Origin: Pseudomonadota bacterium
Lineage (GTDB): Bacteria > Myxococcota_A > Polyangia > Polyangiales > Polyangiaceae
Direction: 5' to 3'
Assembly: GCA_023423895.1 (NCBI GenBank)
Contig: JAFAER010000090.1
Location: 1 to 64,000 of the forward strand
Length of the DNA: 64,000 nt
In this document: positions 28,418 through 37,370 of the stretch, piece after piece
How positions within the stretch are numbered: position 1 is the first letter of the stretch
Layout of the letters: the number at the start of each line of letters is the position of its first letter
Made by a program: the position numbers and the translations under genes
Notes under the pieces: model-generated
Told to the model about the DNA's origin: nothing
Seen by the model: the letters and a program-made list of their open reading frames with translations, nothing else
Databases searched by the model: none

Positions 28418-29545
28418 TCAGCGAAGCGAGACGGCGACGATGCGCGCATCTTCGCCGTGCCCGACCGCGAGGAACGCCCCGTCCTCGTCGACGGTGAGCG
28501 CGTTCGCGCGATCGAGCATCGGGTCTTCCGATACGACCCGTGGAGGCGGCCGCGGCGTCGTGGGCGTCGTGGGCGTCGTGGGGGAGCGGACGTCGGCTCC
28601 GACCCGCGAGGACATGAGCGCAGGCCGGTCCGCGTCGAACCAGAACAACGTTCCGCGATGAAGCGCGATGGCAGCGTCGCGCACGTTCGTCGCCACCGTC
28701 TCGAGTGCACCTCCCGTCGTCTTCACACGTACGACGATGCGCCCGCGCTCCGTCGGATGCGCCGCCGTGGCGTAGAGCCATCCACCGTCGAGCTGCGGGC
28801 TCGCGAACGCGGAGCCTCGCGCGAGCTCCGAGACTTCGCCGCGGGTTCGGGGGCTCGAGACGAGCCGCGACGACGTCGCGACGTACACGTTGGCCGCGTC
28901 GACCGCGATCCCGCGTGGTGTCCCGTCGAACGTCGCGAGCTGCGCTGCGGTCGTCCCGGTGACACGCGTCAGCGTCCCGCTCGTGCCGCGAGCCTCGGTG
29001 ACGAAGACGTCCCCGCCCGATGCGGCGACGTCGGTGAAGATACCTCGGTCGCGAATCGTCGTCGGTGTTCCACCGGCGACCGGAACGCGAAGCACCACAT
29101 CGCCGGGGTTCCCGATCCATGCGAGCGCCGCGTCGTGTGCGTCGAGCGACAGGGCGCCTGCGACCGGTGCACGCCGCGCGAGCCGCACGGGCTCGTTCTT
29201 GGCGCCCTCCGCAGGCATCTTCTCGAGCGAGCAGAGCGTGTCGTCGGCACTGTCGCCGAAGTACACATGCGCCGCGTCCGTGGCGATGGCGCGGCTGTTG
29301 GCTCGGACGAGCTCGCGAGGCTTTCTTCCCATCGCGACGGGCGACGCAAGGACGCGGTCGGCACCGTCCGCGGCTCCGTCTCGCGTCGACGCCGCGCCTT
29401 CGTCGAGCTCGGCGCGCGCCTTGTTCCCGAGGTCACGCGGGCCTTGTTGCTTCGAGCACGCGCTGGCGAACGCCAGGGCTGCGAACGCCGACGTCCATCC
29501 CACGACGATGACGAAGCGCGGGCGGGACGTGGGCTTGTCGAGCAT
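28418..29545 (-). CDS. lipoprotein with beta-propeller-like repeats
   Basis: 375 residues. The start at ATG 29545 gives a proper lipoprotein signal (FVIVVGWTSAFAALAFASAC). The body has repeating strand patterns (ATDAAHVYFGDSADDTL, AVDAANVYVATSSRLVSS, LDGGWLYATAAHP) typical of NHL/PQQ-like propellers in myxobacterial lipoproteins. A TPT repeat encoded by a 9-bp tandem (28560-28582) lies near the C-terminus. It converges with the lipoprotein gene ending at 28385 (32-base gap). The two may be functionally similar surface proteins. Confidence 0.7.
   Translation of the reverse strand: MLDKPTSRPRFVIVVGWTSAFAALAFASACSKQQGPRDLGNKARAELDEGAASTRDGAADGADRVLASPVAMGRKPRELVRANSRAIATDAAHVYFGDSADDTLCSLEKMPAEGAKNEPVRLARRAPVAGALSLDAHDAALAWIGNPGDVVLRVPVAGGTPTTIRDRGIFTDVAASGGDVFVTEARGTSGTLTRVTGTTAAQLATFDGTPRGIAVDAANVYVATSSRLVSSPRTRGEVSELARGSAFASPQLDGGWLYATAAHPTERGRIVVRVKTTGGALETVATNVRDAAIALHRGTLFWFDADRPALMSSRVGADVRSPTTPTTPTTPRPPPRVVSEDPMLDRANALTVDEDGAFLAVGHGEDARIVAVSLR
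28560..28582. repeat. 9-bp tandem repeat (GTGGGCGTC), about 2.5 copies
   Basis: It lies inside the minus-strand lipoprotein gene, encoding Thr-Pro-Thr repeats. Confidence 0.85.
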
Positions 29546-29791
29546 AGGGCGTCGGGGCACGGAACCTGGGCGAACGCGGCGGAACGATGGCGATGGGAGA
29601 GCGATCGTGGAAGCGGAAAGGGAGGAAGACATCCATGTGTCCTGACAGGCGGGGCGGCAAGGAGATCTCGTCCAGATCTCGTCGAGATGACGAAGGAACC
29701 GCCCGAGCTGGAGCTTCGAGCCGCACCGGAGGTCGCTTCCGCTCCACATCCGGTTGCGTTGGGTGCGATCGGCCGCTACGGAGAGGCCGCG

Positions 29792-30826
29792 ATGATGACG
29801 AGCCCGTTCCGGCCGCCTCGGTTCTTGAGGAGCCCGCACCTCCAGACGATCGGCGCGGCCGCGCCGCTGTTCTCACCGCCGCGCTCGCATGTCATCCGCG
29901 GCGACGAGGAAGACCTCCGGATCGCGATGGAGGGGGGCCAGCTCCATGCCCGCGCGTGGTGGGTCCCGACGAGAGCGCCTGCCGTGGTGATCCTGCATGG
30001 CATCGCCGGCTCGAAGGACTCCCATTGCTGCGTCCGCGCGGCCGTCGCCGTCCATCGCGCGGGGTATCATGCGATCCGCCTCGACATGCGCGGAGCAGGC
30101 GACAGCGTCGTCGATGCCCCGTCGCTCTATCACGCAGGGCTCACCACCGACCTCGATCACGTGGTCCGCACGCTCGCGAACGATCCGCGCGTCTCCGGCG
30201 TGCTCGTTCTCGGCTTCTCGGGCGGCGGCAGTCAGGCTTTGAAGCTCGCCGGTGAATGGGGCGCCGCGCCTCCTTCCGGCGTCCTCGGTGTCGCGAGCAT
30301 CTCCGCGCCGCTCGACTACACGCGTGTGGCGGCGCGGATGGACACGTTCTCGTGCCTGCCGTACCGGTTCCACGTGTTGCGCGGGCTCCTCGATCGCGCA
30401 CGCGCGTTCGCCGAGCACCATCCGGAGCGAGCGCGCTACCGCGCCTCCGATCTCGACCGCATCAAGCGCTTCCGGCGGTACGACGCATCGATCATCGTGC
30501 CGATGCACGGCTTCTCCGACGTCGACCGCTACTACTTGGAAGCGAGCTCGGGACGCTACCTCCCGAAGGTGCGGGTGCCGACCATCCTGCTCCACGCCGA
30601 GGACGATCCGATGGTCCCGATCGACACGGTGCGCCCGTGGCTCGAGGACGCCTCACGGTCGGTCCGCGTGAAGGTGAGCCGCCACGGAGGCCACATCGGC
30701 TGGCTGGCAGGCTTCGACGAGTCGAGCTGGATCAAGGGGTGGGCAACCAGCGAAGCGCTCGCGTTCTTCGCGGAGCAGGCGCCGGCGCCGTTCCTGGGCT
30801 CGTTCCTGAGCGCGGCCGAAGCCTGA
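29792..30826 (+). CDS. alpha/beta hydrolase (YheT/EMB8-like)
   Basis: 344 residues. It opens with FRPPRFLRSPHLQTIGAA, the N-terminal signature of the YheT family. VVILHGIAGSKDS is the oxyanion strand, GFSGGGSQAL holds the nucleophile Ser, LLHAEDDPMVP the acid and SRHGGHIGWL the His. Members are carboxylesterases of poorly known substrate. The start at 29792 is chosen for GGAGAGG 5 bases upstream and because homologous sequence begins here; ATG 29687 is an alternative adding 35 less convincing residues. Predicted cytoplasmic. Confidence 0.88.
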   Translation: MMTSPFRPPRFLRSPHLQTIGAAAPLFSPPRSHVIRGDEEDLRIAMEGGQLHARAWWVPTRAPAVVILHGIAGSKDSHCCVRAAVAVHRAGYHAIRLDMRGAGDSVVDAPSLYHAGLTTDLDHVVRTLANDPRVSGVLVLGFSGGGSQALKLAGEWGAAPPSGVLGVASISAPLDYTRVAARMDTFSCLPYRFHVLRGLLDRARAFAEHHPERARYRASDLDRIKRFRRYDASIIVPMHGFSDVDRYYLEASSGRYLPKVRVPTILLHAEDDPMVPIDTVRPWLEDASRSVRVKVSRHGGHIGWLAGFDESSWIKGWATSEALAFFAEQAPAPFLGSFLSAAEA

Positions 30827-30927
30827 CCGAGAGCGACCCGGGCAGCTCGTTCGCCGGGATCTTCTCGCACTGCGCCTGCGCGATCGACGGCGCGTTCGTG
30901 CGCAGCGTTACCTGAGTCTCGTGATGA

Positions 30928-30974
30928 AGTGCTCGGCCGAGGGCAGGGCAGGGCGCCCTTCCGGGCCGAGCACT
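30928..30974. terminator. bidirectional terminator hairpin
   Basis: An 11-bp perfect stem AGTGCTCGGCC / GGCCGAGCACT has an inner GC-rich stem-loop. It sits between the convergent alpha/beta hydrolase and FAH-family genes, so it can end both transcripts. Confidence 0.75.
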
Positions 30975-30990
30975 CTCCAGGGTCGTTACG

Positions 30991-31977
30991 TCAGCTCGCG
31001 ACGATCGTGTTCTCGAGACGGCCGAGGCGGTCGATCTCGAGCGCGACGACGTCGCCCGGGCGGAGCCACTGGTCCTTCGTGATCTTCGAGCCGTTCAGCT
31101 CGAGGAAGCAGCCCGTGCCGCACGTACCCGAGCCGATGACGTCGCCGGGGTAGAGCGTGACGCCGTAGCTCGCGCGCTCGAGGATCTGCGCGAACGTCCA
31201 CGTCATGTCTTTCACGTTGCCGGTCGAGACCTGCACGCCGTTCACGAACGCGCGCATGCCGAGGTCGAAGTGCGCGCCGGCGTCCGTCTTCTTCATCGCC
31301 GGGGCGAGCTCGTCCATCGTGACGAGGAACGGGCCGAGGCCCGTGGCGAAGTCCTTGCCCTTCGCCGGTCCGAGCGACAGCTTCATCTCGTCCATCTGGA
31401 GGACACGAGCGGAGAAGTCGTTCATGATCGTCATGCCGAAGATGATCTCGTCGGCGTTCGCGGCGGTGACGTCGCGGGCTTCCTTGCCGATCACGATCGC
31501 GGCCTCGAGCTCGAAGTCGAGGCGCTCGAGCGCACGCGGCTTCACCTGGACGGGGCCCGGGCCGACGACGGCCTGGTGGTTCGTGAAGTAGAAGACCGGG
31601 AACTGATCGAACTCGGGGATCATCTCGAGCCCGCGGTTGCGACGCGCCGTCTCGACGTGCTGGCGGAACGCGTAGCCGTCACGCATCGACGGCGGGCGCG
31701 GGATCGGAGCGAGGAGCGAGACCGCGCTCGAAGCGACGGTCATCGGGCCACCGTCATGCGCGTCGGGCAGCTTCTTCTCGGCGAACGCGGCGAGGACGTC
31801 ACGTCCGCCGGCGAGCCCTTCGGCGCCTGCCTCGACGAGGCCCAGAACGGTCCGGCCTTCCACCTTGCGGCCGAGATGCGCGAGCGCGCGCGAAAGATCG
31901 ACGATCGTGTCGAGCTTGTCGCCGACGAGGAGTCCGCTGCGCTGCTCGTTGCCCTGCCTGTACGTGACCAGCTTCAT
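30991..31977 (-). CDS. fumarylacetoacetate hydrolase (FAH) family protein
   Basis: 328 residues. The FAH fold region is at about 95-325: ALERLDFELEAAIVIGKEARDV gives two metal-binding Glu residues, MNDFSARVLQMDE a third acidic site, and GSGTCGTGCFLELNG and LRPGDVVALEIDRLG close the domain. Members cleave C-C bonds or decarboxylate in aromatic-acid and related pathways. The first ~90 residues (MKLVTYRQGNEQRSGLLVGD) are the usual N-terminal domain. No neighbouring aromatic pathway is present, so the substrate is open. It is divergent from the Nudix gene across only 28 bases. Confidence 0.9.
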   Translation of the reverse strand: MKLVTYRQGNEQRSGLLVGDKLDTIVDLSRALAHLGRKVEGRTVLGLVEAGAEGLAGGRDVLAAFAEKKLPDAHDGGPMTVASSAVSLLAPIPRPPSMRDGYAFRQHVETARRNRGLEMIPEFDQFPVFYFTNHQAVVGPGPVQVKPRALERLDFELEAAIVIGKEARDVTAANADEIIFGMTIMNDFSARVLQMDEMKLSLGPAKGKDFATGLGPFLVTMDELAPAMKKTDAGAHFDLGMRAFVNGVQVSTGNVKDMTWTFAQILERASYGVTLYPGDVIGSGTCGTGCFLELNGSKITKDQWLRPGDVVALEIDRLGRLENTIVAS

Positions 31978-32005
31978 GGGCCGGCGATTAGCATATTCTC
32001 GCCCC

Positions 32006-32485
32006 GTGTTCCTACGCTGGCTTCCAAAGGCTGCTTACGGCATCGTCCACGAGGCGACGCGTCATTTGCTGAAACGTCCCGTCGTCGGGATCACTGCGGT
32101 CGCACGCACGCCGGACGGCCGTTTCGTCCTCATCCGTCGCGCCGACAACGGGATGTGGTGCCTGCCGGGTGGAACGCTCGAGTGGGGCGAGAAGCTCCGC
32201 GCCGGGCTTGCGCGCGAGCTCGAAGAAGAGGCAGGGGTCGTCGACTACGAGCTCATCCGTGTGCTCGGCGTGTGGTCCGATCCGATGCGCGATCCTCGCT
32301 TCCACGCCGTGACGATCGCCGTCGACTGCCGCGTCCCGCCGCCGGCCAAGCCGCCGAAGAATCCGCTCGAGATTCGCGAGGTGAAGCTCTTCTCCGAGAG
32401 TGAGCTCCCCGAGAACCTCGCGTTCGGGTTCGAAGACATCCTCGCCGCCGCTCGTCGCGGGGACGCGGCGGGCGTGCTCGAGTAG
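32006..32485 (+). CDS. Nudix hydrolase
   Basis: 159 residues. A complete Nudix box is present: GGTLEWGEKLRAG followed by LARELEEEAGV, fitting G-x5-E-x7-REUxEExGU. The leading WCLPGG and trailing GVWSDP are family-typical. It hydrolyses a nucleoside-diphosphate-linked compound in the cytoplasm; the substrate cannot be told. The GTG at 32006 is the start that begins just before the conserved domain; a longer frame runs back into the FAH gene's antisense and is not credible. Confidence 0.88.
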   Translation: MFLRWLPKAAYGIVHEATRHLLKRPVVGITAVARTPDGRFVLIRRADNGMWCLPGGTLEWGEKLRAGLARELEEEAGVVDYELIRVLGVWSDPMRDPRFHAVTIAVDCRVPPPAKPPKNPLEIREVKLFSESELPENLAFGFEDILAAARRGDAAGVLE

Positions 32486-32843
32486 CGCGTTCGCCGATCC
32501 GGTGTGCGCGGGGGTGGCGTGAAGCCGGCGTCGTGGCGATCGCGCGAAGCGGCGGACCGTAAGGCGAGGGCTGGTCGAACCGTTGTGACGGGCGAGTGGA
32601 ACTTCCGACCCCTCTCGAACGTCTTCTGTATTCGGCGCGCTCAGCGGATGAGGCGGACGAGGCGGACGAGGCGAGTGCTTCTCCGCGTTCGTGCTCCTTT
32701 GCCCGCGCATTGCCCCGCATCGCTCGGCTTCGACCATGGTACGTGTTCCTCGGCCCCTCATCTGCGAGCCCACACGGCCCTCCATCGGGAGCGGCGTTCA
32801 CCGTGCCGTGTCGGCGGACCGGCGGGCGGCTGACGTCGCTCCG
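32486..32843. other. 358-base spacer with 9-bp repeat
   Basis: Upstream of the kinase-cytochrome operon. It contains about 2.7 copies of GAGGCGGAC (32650-32673) and presumably the operon promoter, which I could not pinpoint. If the kinase starts at its alternative ATG 33051 the spacer is 565 bases. Confidence 0.5.
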
Positions 32844-34319
32844 GTGTCGAACGAGGGCGCGCCGATCGTGTTGGGGGCGGACGTTCGATCGCACCCGACG
32901 GGCCGATGTCCGGCCTGCGGGAGCGTTCCGCCGACAGAACGGCTCAGCTCGATGGATCGACCGAGCGTCTCGTCCGTAGACGACGTTTCAGGAGGCCATC
33001 CATCCGAGTCGTCCCCCTCGGACCTTTGCCTCCTCCTGACGGAGCAGAAGATGGATCGAATCGGCGAATACCTCGTGCGGCGTCTCGTCGGCGAGGGCGG
33101 CATGGGCAAGGTCTACGAGGCCGAAGAGCGCCTCTCGAAGCGCCGTGTCGCGCTGAAGGTCCTCCGTCCGGAGCTGACGCGCCATGAGGAGGGCCGGCGC
33201 TTGTTCCTCAACGAAATGCAGATCCTCGCGCACCTCGAGCACCCGAACCTCGTCCGGAGCCTCGCGTCGATGGAGACGGACGGGCAGCTCGTCATGGTCC
33301 TCGAGTACCTGAACGGGCGCACGTTGCGACAGGAGCTCACGCGCCATGGTGCAGGTGCAGGTGCAGCCGGAGGGGTCCTTCCATGGCAAGAAGCCCTCGA
33401 GCACGTCGTCCGCATCGCCGAGGCGCTTTCGGTCGCGCACGAGCAGGAGCCGTCGATCGTGCACCGGGACCTGAAGCCCGAGAACGTGATGCTCACGGTC
33501 CCCGAGGGCAGCGGGGACGACGCGCCGCCCACCGGGCTCAAGGTCATGGACTTCGGCATCGCCAAGGTGCTCGAAGGCATGCACGGAACGAACACGCAGA
33601 GCATCGGGACGCTCCAGTACATGAGCCCGGAGCAGATCGACGCGCGAACGATCGACGCGCGCAGCGATCTCTACGCGCTCGGCCTCATCTTCTACGAGAT
33701 GCTCTCGGGCGAGCCGCCGTTCTCGTCGGCGTCGCCGCGGGAGCTGTTGAACCTCCAGTGCACCGCGCCTGCGCCGCCGCTCGACGAGGAGGTCCGCCGC
33801 GGGTTGCCTCGCGGCGTCGAGGACATGCTCTTCGCGATGCTCGAGAAGAAGCCGGAAGCTCGTCCGGCGTCTGCGCGCGAGATCACGGATCGATTGTCTC
33901 TCTTCCGCGCGGCGAGCGGCGTGGCCGCGACATCGGCACGTCCTTCGCGCTCTTCGCGCTCGACCGCGTCGACCACGCCGACGACGCGAGAGCCGAGCGC
34001 TCCGCGTCCCACGCCGCGGATGGCGAACGCCTTCGAGGATCGTGCCTCCGGCGAACAGGCGCCGAGCCAGCGCGAGCCACGCCGCGAGAGCGTGCGTCCG
34101 AAGGACGATCGTCCGCGGACCGACACCATCGCCCTGGTCGAGGCCAACGCGAGCAAAGCCCGCGAGGTCTCGACATGGCTCGCGATCGTAGCCATCGTCG
34201 CGCTGTCGCTCGTCGCAGGGATGACCACGTACCTCGTCCGGCTGAAGACCGCCGCAGACGCTCCCGGTTCGACGACCACCGCCAGCGCGAACGGGCAGGC
34301 GGCGGGATCGCAGCGCTGA
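32844..34319 (+). CDS. Ser/Thr protein kinase, single-pass membrane
   Basis: 491 residues from a GTG at 32844. This start keeps a CPACG zinc-ribbon-like motif near residues 22-26, but ATG 33051 with GGAG 6 bases upstream is a good alternative (422 residues). The kinase domain is about 74-335: GEGGMGKVYEAEE, Lys at about 105 in VALK, HRDLKPEN at 207-214, DFG at 236-238 and LQYMSPEQ. A Ser/Arg/Thr/Pro linker leads to one transmembrane helix at about 445-467 (LAIVAIVALSLVAGMTTYLV) and a short external tail. It is the first gene of the redox operon: the next start is 9 bases after its stop. Confidence 0.9.
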   Translation: MSNEGAPIVLGADVRSHPTGRCPACGSVPPTERLSSMDRPSVSSVDDVSGGHPSESSPSDLCLLLTEQKMDRIGEYLVRRLVGEGGMGKVYEAEERLSKRRVALKVLRPELTRHEEGRRLFLNEMQILAHLEHPNLVRSLASMETDGQLVMVLEYLNGRTLRQELTRHGAGAGAAGGVLPWQEALEHVVRIAEALSVAHEQEPSIVHRDLKPENVMLTVPEGSGDDAPPTGLKVMDFGIAKVLEGMHGTNTQSIGTLQYMSPEQIDARTIDARSDLYALGLIFYEMLSGEPPFSSASPRELLNLQCTAPAPPLDEEVRRGLPRGVEDMLFAMLEKKPEARPASAREITDRLSLFRAASGVAATSARPSRSSRSTASTTPTTREPSAPRPTPRMANAFEDRASGEQAPSQREPRRESVRPKDDRPRTDTIALVEANASKAREVSTWLAIVAIVALSLVAGMTTYLVRLKTAADAPGSTTTASANGQAAGSQR

Positions 34320-34328
34320 GGAGGCCGC

Positions 34329-37300
34329 GTGACGGAGCCGTTGCCATCTGCCCCGAGCGCCGGCGAGGACCTCGGGTCCGTCGGCCGCGCGAGGCGCTAT
34401 CGCTGTGTGCTCACGAGCTCGCCCGCCGAGCTCTGGCGCTTCGATCGTCACGACGAGGCTCTCGTCCGTCGGCTGGTCATGTTCGGCGAGACAGGAGCAG
34501 GCGGGTTCTCGGCCGGGTGGGGGGAGGACGAAGAAGGGCTCTTCGCGATCCGGCGTGTGCCGTCCCAGACCGTCGATGCCCTCGCGAAGGGCGAGCGGCT
34601 CGACGGTCTGACGGCGCTGTCGAAGATTCGTGATCTCGCGCGCGCGCTCGCGACGTGGGAGAAGAAGGCGACGTTCCCGGGACCGCTCCGGCCGTCCGAG
34701 GTCGCGCTCGGCAGTCCCGGTCGACCCGATGCGTTCATCCTCGGCAACGACTGGGTCCGAGCGCTGCTCGGGGCGCATGCTGCTCCCGGAGGATCTGCGC
34801 CGTCCGCGCCGTCGCCGCGCTGGACACCGCCGGAGCAGGCCAGCGGCGCGCCGTGGGACAACGCGGCCAATCGGTACGTCCTCGGCCTCGTCTTCTACAG
34901 GCTGCTCGCGGGCGCGCATCCGTTTTCGGGCATCGGCCTGCGTGACGCGATGACGGCCGCCATGGCGCCGCCACCGCCGTTCGATGACGAGGTCGCGCGG
35001 CGCCTCGAGCCGGGCATCCAGAGCTTCGTCTTGAAGATGCTCGATCCGGACCTCGTGAAACGGCCGACGAGCGCAGAGGCGATCGCGCACCGTTGCGAGG
35101 AGCTGATGCACGGCGCGCCGATCGTTCGGCGAACCGACGGCGCTGCGCCCGCGTCCGCGTCCGCGTCCCTTTCAGAGCGCCGCCACCATGACGCGATGAC
35201 CGAGCCGGCTCCTTCGGCGGCCGACCCGGCGCGCTGGCGACGGCTCGCGCTGGCGGTCGGTCCGATCGCGCTCGGCCTCGCGATCGCGGGCGCGGGGTTC
35301 GCTACCTCGTCCACGCCCGCGCCGCCTCCGCCGGCCGCGAAGGCCGTGCTCTCGCAGGCGCCGCTGAACAAGACGTCCGCCGAGACGTGCGCCCCATGCC
35401 ATGCGCGGCAGGTCGCGGAGTGGTCCCGTTCGGTGATGGCGCATTCCGTGAAGAGCCCGCTGTTCGGCGCGCTCGAGAGCGTCGTCGAGGAACAGGTCGG
35501 CAGGGACGAGCGATGCCCGTCCGGAGCGGGTGTCCTCCGGAGAGCCTCGGGCGACTCCGGTGACGTCTGCCGCGACGAGCGGACCGGGCAGCGGCTCACC
35601 GGCACCGGAGGCGAGCACTGGTGCGTGAACTGCCACTCGGCCGGAGACAACCTCGCCTCCACCGTGCCCGCATGGAGCGCGGGCTCGAACCCCGGATCAC
35701 GGAGGCCGCTTCGCGACGTGCTCTCTCCGCAGGCGATGGAAGGGATCTCGTGTGCGGTGTGCCACCAGACGATCGGCCCCGTGCACGGGACGAGCGCCTA
35801 CCAGGGAAATGCGACGTGGACCTCGCCGGTGACGGGAGCCGTGTTCCGGATGCGGCCGGAGGACGGTGCCGGCGTTCGGGGCATCGGCAACAGCGGCTAC
35901 CTCCTCGATCCACGTATCTTCCTCTCGTCCGCCGTCGGTCGCGGTGGCCCCGGCGATCCGATCGTGCACCGGCGCGTGCCGGACGACACCGCGCGCTACC
36001 TTCGCTCGAGCGAGTTCTGCGGCGCCTGCCACGACGTGCGCCTGTTCGGAACGGACTCGGTTGGAGCTCGCGACCGCGGCGAGCACTTCAAGCGCCTGCG
36101 GAACGCCTACTCGGAGTGGAAGACCTGGTCCGACACGGAGCGCGCCGCCGGTCGTCGAGCGGCGACGTGCCAGGACTGCCACATGAGCCTGTACCCCGGC
36201 GTGTGCGTCCGCGACGTCGCGGGGACGGCGAAGGGCAGCACGCCTTCGACGACGGACGGCTGTCCGCCCGGATTCCACTTCGAGGCGCGCGCGCCCGGCG
36301 AGAAGGCGCGAGGAATGATCGCGTCGTCCTCGACGGAGCCGCGGCCGATGAGCTCGCACTGGTTCACGAGCGTCGACCTACCGCTCGCGCCGGAGTTCCC
36401 GGAGGCGTGGGCGAACGAGACCGCGCTCGATCCGAGCGGTGTCCCGCTGGGGCTCGAAGCGCGACGCGAGCAGCTCCTGCGGAACACGTTCAAGCTCTCG
36501 ATCGCGAGCGCGAACGCGAGACGGATTGGCTCGCGCCTCGAGATCCCGATCGAGATCCAGAATGTCGGCGCCGGTCATCGCGTCCCGGCCGGCTTCAGTC
36601 AGGAGCGCGAGGTCTGGATCGAGCTCACGGTGCGCGACGGACGCGGCGCGATCGTCTACGAGGTCGGCAAGATCGCGAGCGACGAGGCGGATCTCCGCGA
36701 CAAGATCTTCCTGCGGACGACGACGCGCGACGACGTGAAGGACGCGAAAGGCCGGCCGCTCGGCGTCTTCGGCGCAGACATCGTCGACGGCTCCGACGTG
36801 CCGGAGTGGACCCCGAACCCGACCTTCGGCGGAACGACGTTCCGCGGGAAGGGACTCGTCAACATGCAGAACGGGTTCCTCCGCTGCGTCAGGTGCATCG
36901 GCGTGATCGATTCGCTCGGCCGCTGTCAGCCGGGGCCGGGGCAGGGAAGGACCCGGGCCGACCGCTTCGAAGACGGCAGCTACGACATCGATACCGGTGA
37001 GTGCCGCTCGAACCTCACGGGGACGAACGCGTTCTTCGAGACCTACTTCCCCGTCGGCTCGCTCGACGCCGAACGAGGGCTCGCGAAGGCGCCGGACGCG
37101 ATCCTCGACCAGCGCTCGGCCGCGCCCGGCGTGGTCCTCCGGTACACGTACGAGATCGACGCGCCAGGGCGGAGCGGACCTTTCACGGCGGAGGCGCGCC
37201 TTCGCTTCAGGCCGTTCCCGCCGTTCCTCCTCCGTGCGTTCGCCGACTACGAGGCCCGCAAGGCGGCCGAGGGCCTTCGCCCGAGCGGCGCCCAGATCAC

Positions 37301-37370
37301 CGCGTCGATGTTCGCGCGCAACCACCCCATCGACCTCGCAACCGCGAGCGCGAAGATCGACGGCCGATGA
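34329..37370 (+). CDS. pseudokinase - TM - pentahaem cytochrome c fusion
   Basis: 1013 residues, GTG start with AGGAGG 5 bases upstream. Residues ~20-265 align with a Ser/Thr kinase fold by pattern (RWTPPEQASG in place of YMSPEQ; YVLGLVFYRLLAGAHPFSG in place of the helix F-G region) but show no Gly-loop, HRD or DFG, so it is a pseudokinase. One transmembrane helix is at about 306-326. The external part has five CXXCH haem sites at 354, 432, 475, 564 and 614, then a beta-rich domain with GAGHRVPAGF, a phrase seen in multihaem cytochromes. A CVRCI at 853-857 lacks the His. The topology puts the pseudokinase in the cytoplasm and the haems in the periplasm. Its stop overlaps the next start (ATGA). 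Confidence 0.85.
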   Translation: MTEPLPSAPSAGEDLGSVGRARRYRCVLTSSPAELWRFDRHDEALVRRLVMFGETGAGGFSAGWGEDEEGLFAIRRVPSQTVDALAKGERLDGLTALSKIRDLARALATWEKKATFPGPLRPSEVALGSPGRPDAFILGNDWVRALLGAHAAPGGSAPSAPSPRWTPPEQASGAPWDNAANRYVLGLVFYRLLAGAHPFSGIGLRDAMTAAMAPPPPFDDEVARRLEPGIQSFVLKMLDPDLVKRPTSAEAIAHRCEELMHGAPIVRRTDGAAPASASASLSERRHHDAMTEPAPSAADPARWRRLALAVGPIALGLAIAGAGFATSSTPAPPPPAAKAVLSQAPLNKTSAETCAPCHARQVAEWSRSVMAHSVKSPLFGALESVVEEQVGRDERCPSGAGVLRRASGDSGDVCRDERTGQRLTGTGGEHWCVNCHSAGDNLASTVPAWSAGSNPGSRRPLRDVLSPQAMEGISCAVCHQTIGPVHGTSAYQGNATWTSPVTGAVFRMRPEDGAGVRGIGNSGYLLDPRIFLSSAVGRGGPGDPIVHRRVPDDTARYLRSSEFCGACHDVRLFGTDSVGARDRGEHFKRLRNAYSEWKTWSDTERAAGRRAATCQDCHMSLYPGVCVRDVAGTAKGSTPSTTDGCPPGFHFEARAPGEKARGMIASSSTEPRPMSSHWFTSVDLPLAPEFPEAWANETALDPSGVPLGLEARREQLLRNTFKLSIASANARRIGSRLEIPIEIQNVGAGHRVPAGFSQEREVWIELTVRDGRGAIVYEVGKIASDEADLRDKIFLRTTTRDDVKDAKGRPLGVFGADIVDGSDVPEWTPNPTFGGTTFRGKGLVNMQNGFLRCVRCIGVIDSLGRCQPGPGQGRTRADRFEDGSYDIDTGECRSNLTGTNAFFETYFPVGSLDAERGLAKAPDAILDQRSAAPGVVLRYTYEIDAPGRSGPFTAEARLRFRPFPPFLLRAFADYEARKAAEGLRPSGAQITASMFARNHPIDLATASAKIDGR

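Noticed and set aside
28457..29791. Long N-terminal extension of the alpha/beta hydrolase
   Set aside because: The extension is antisense to the lipoprotein gene and Arg-rich; the family's normal N-terminus begins near 29792.
32596..32979. Small gene over the GAGGCGGAC repeat
   Set aside because: Sequence after the repeat is Arg/Ser/Thr-rich without strong coding signal, and it overlaps the kinase N-terminus.
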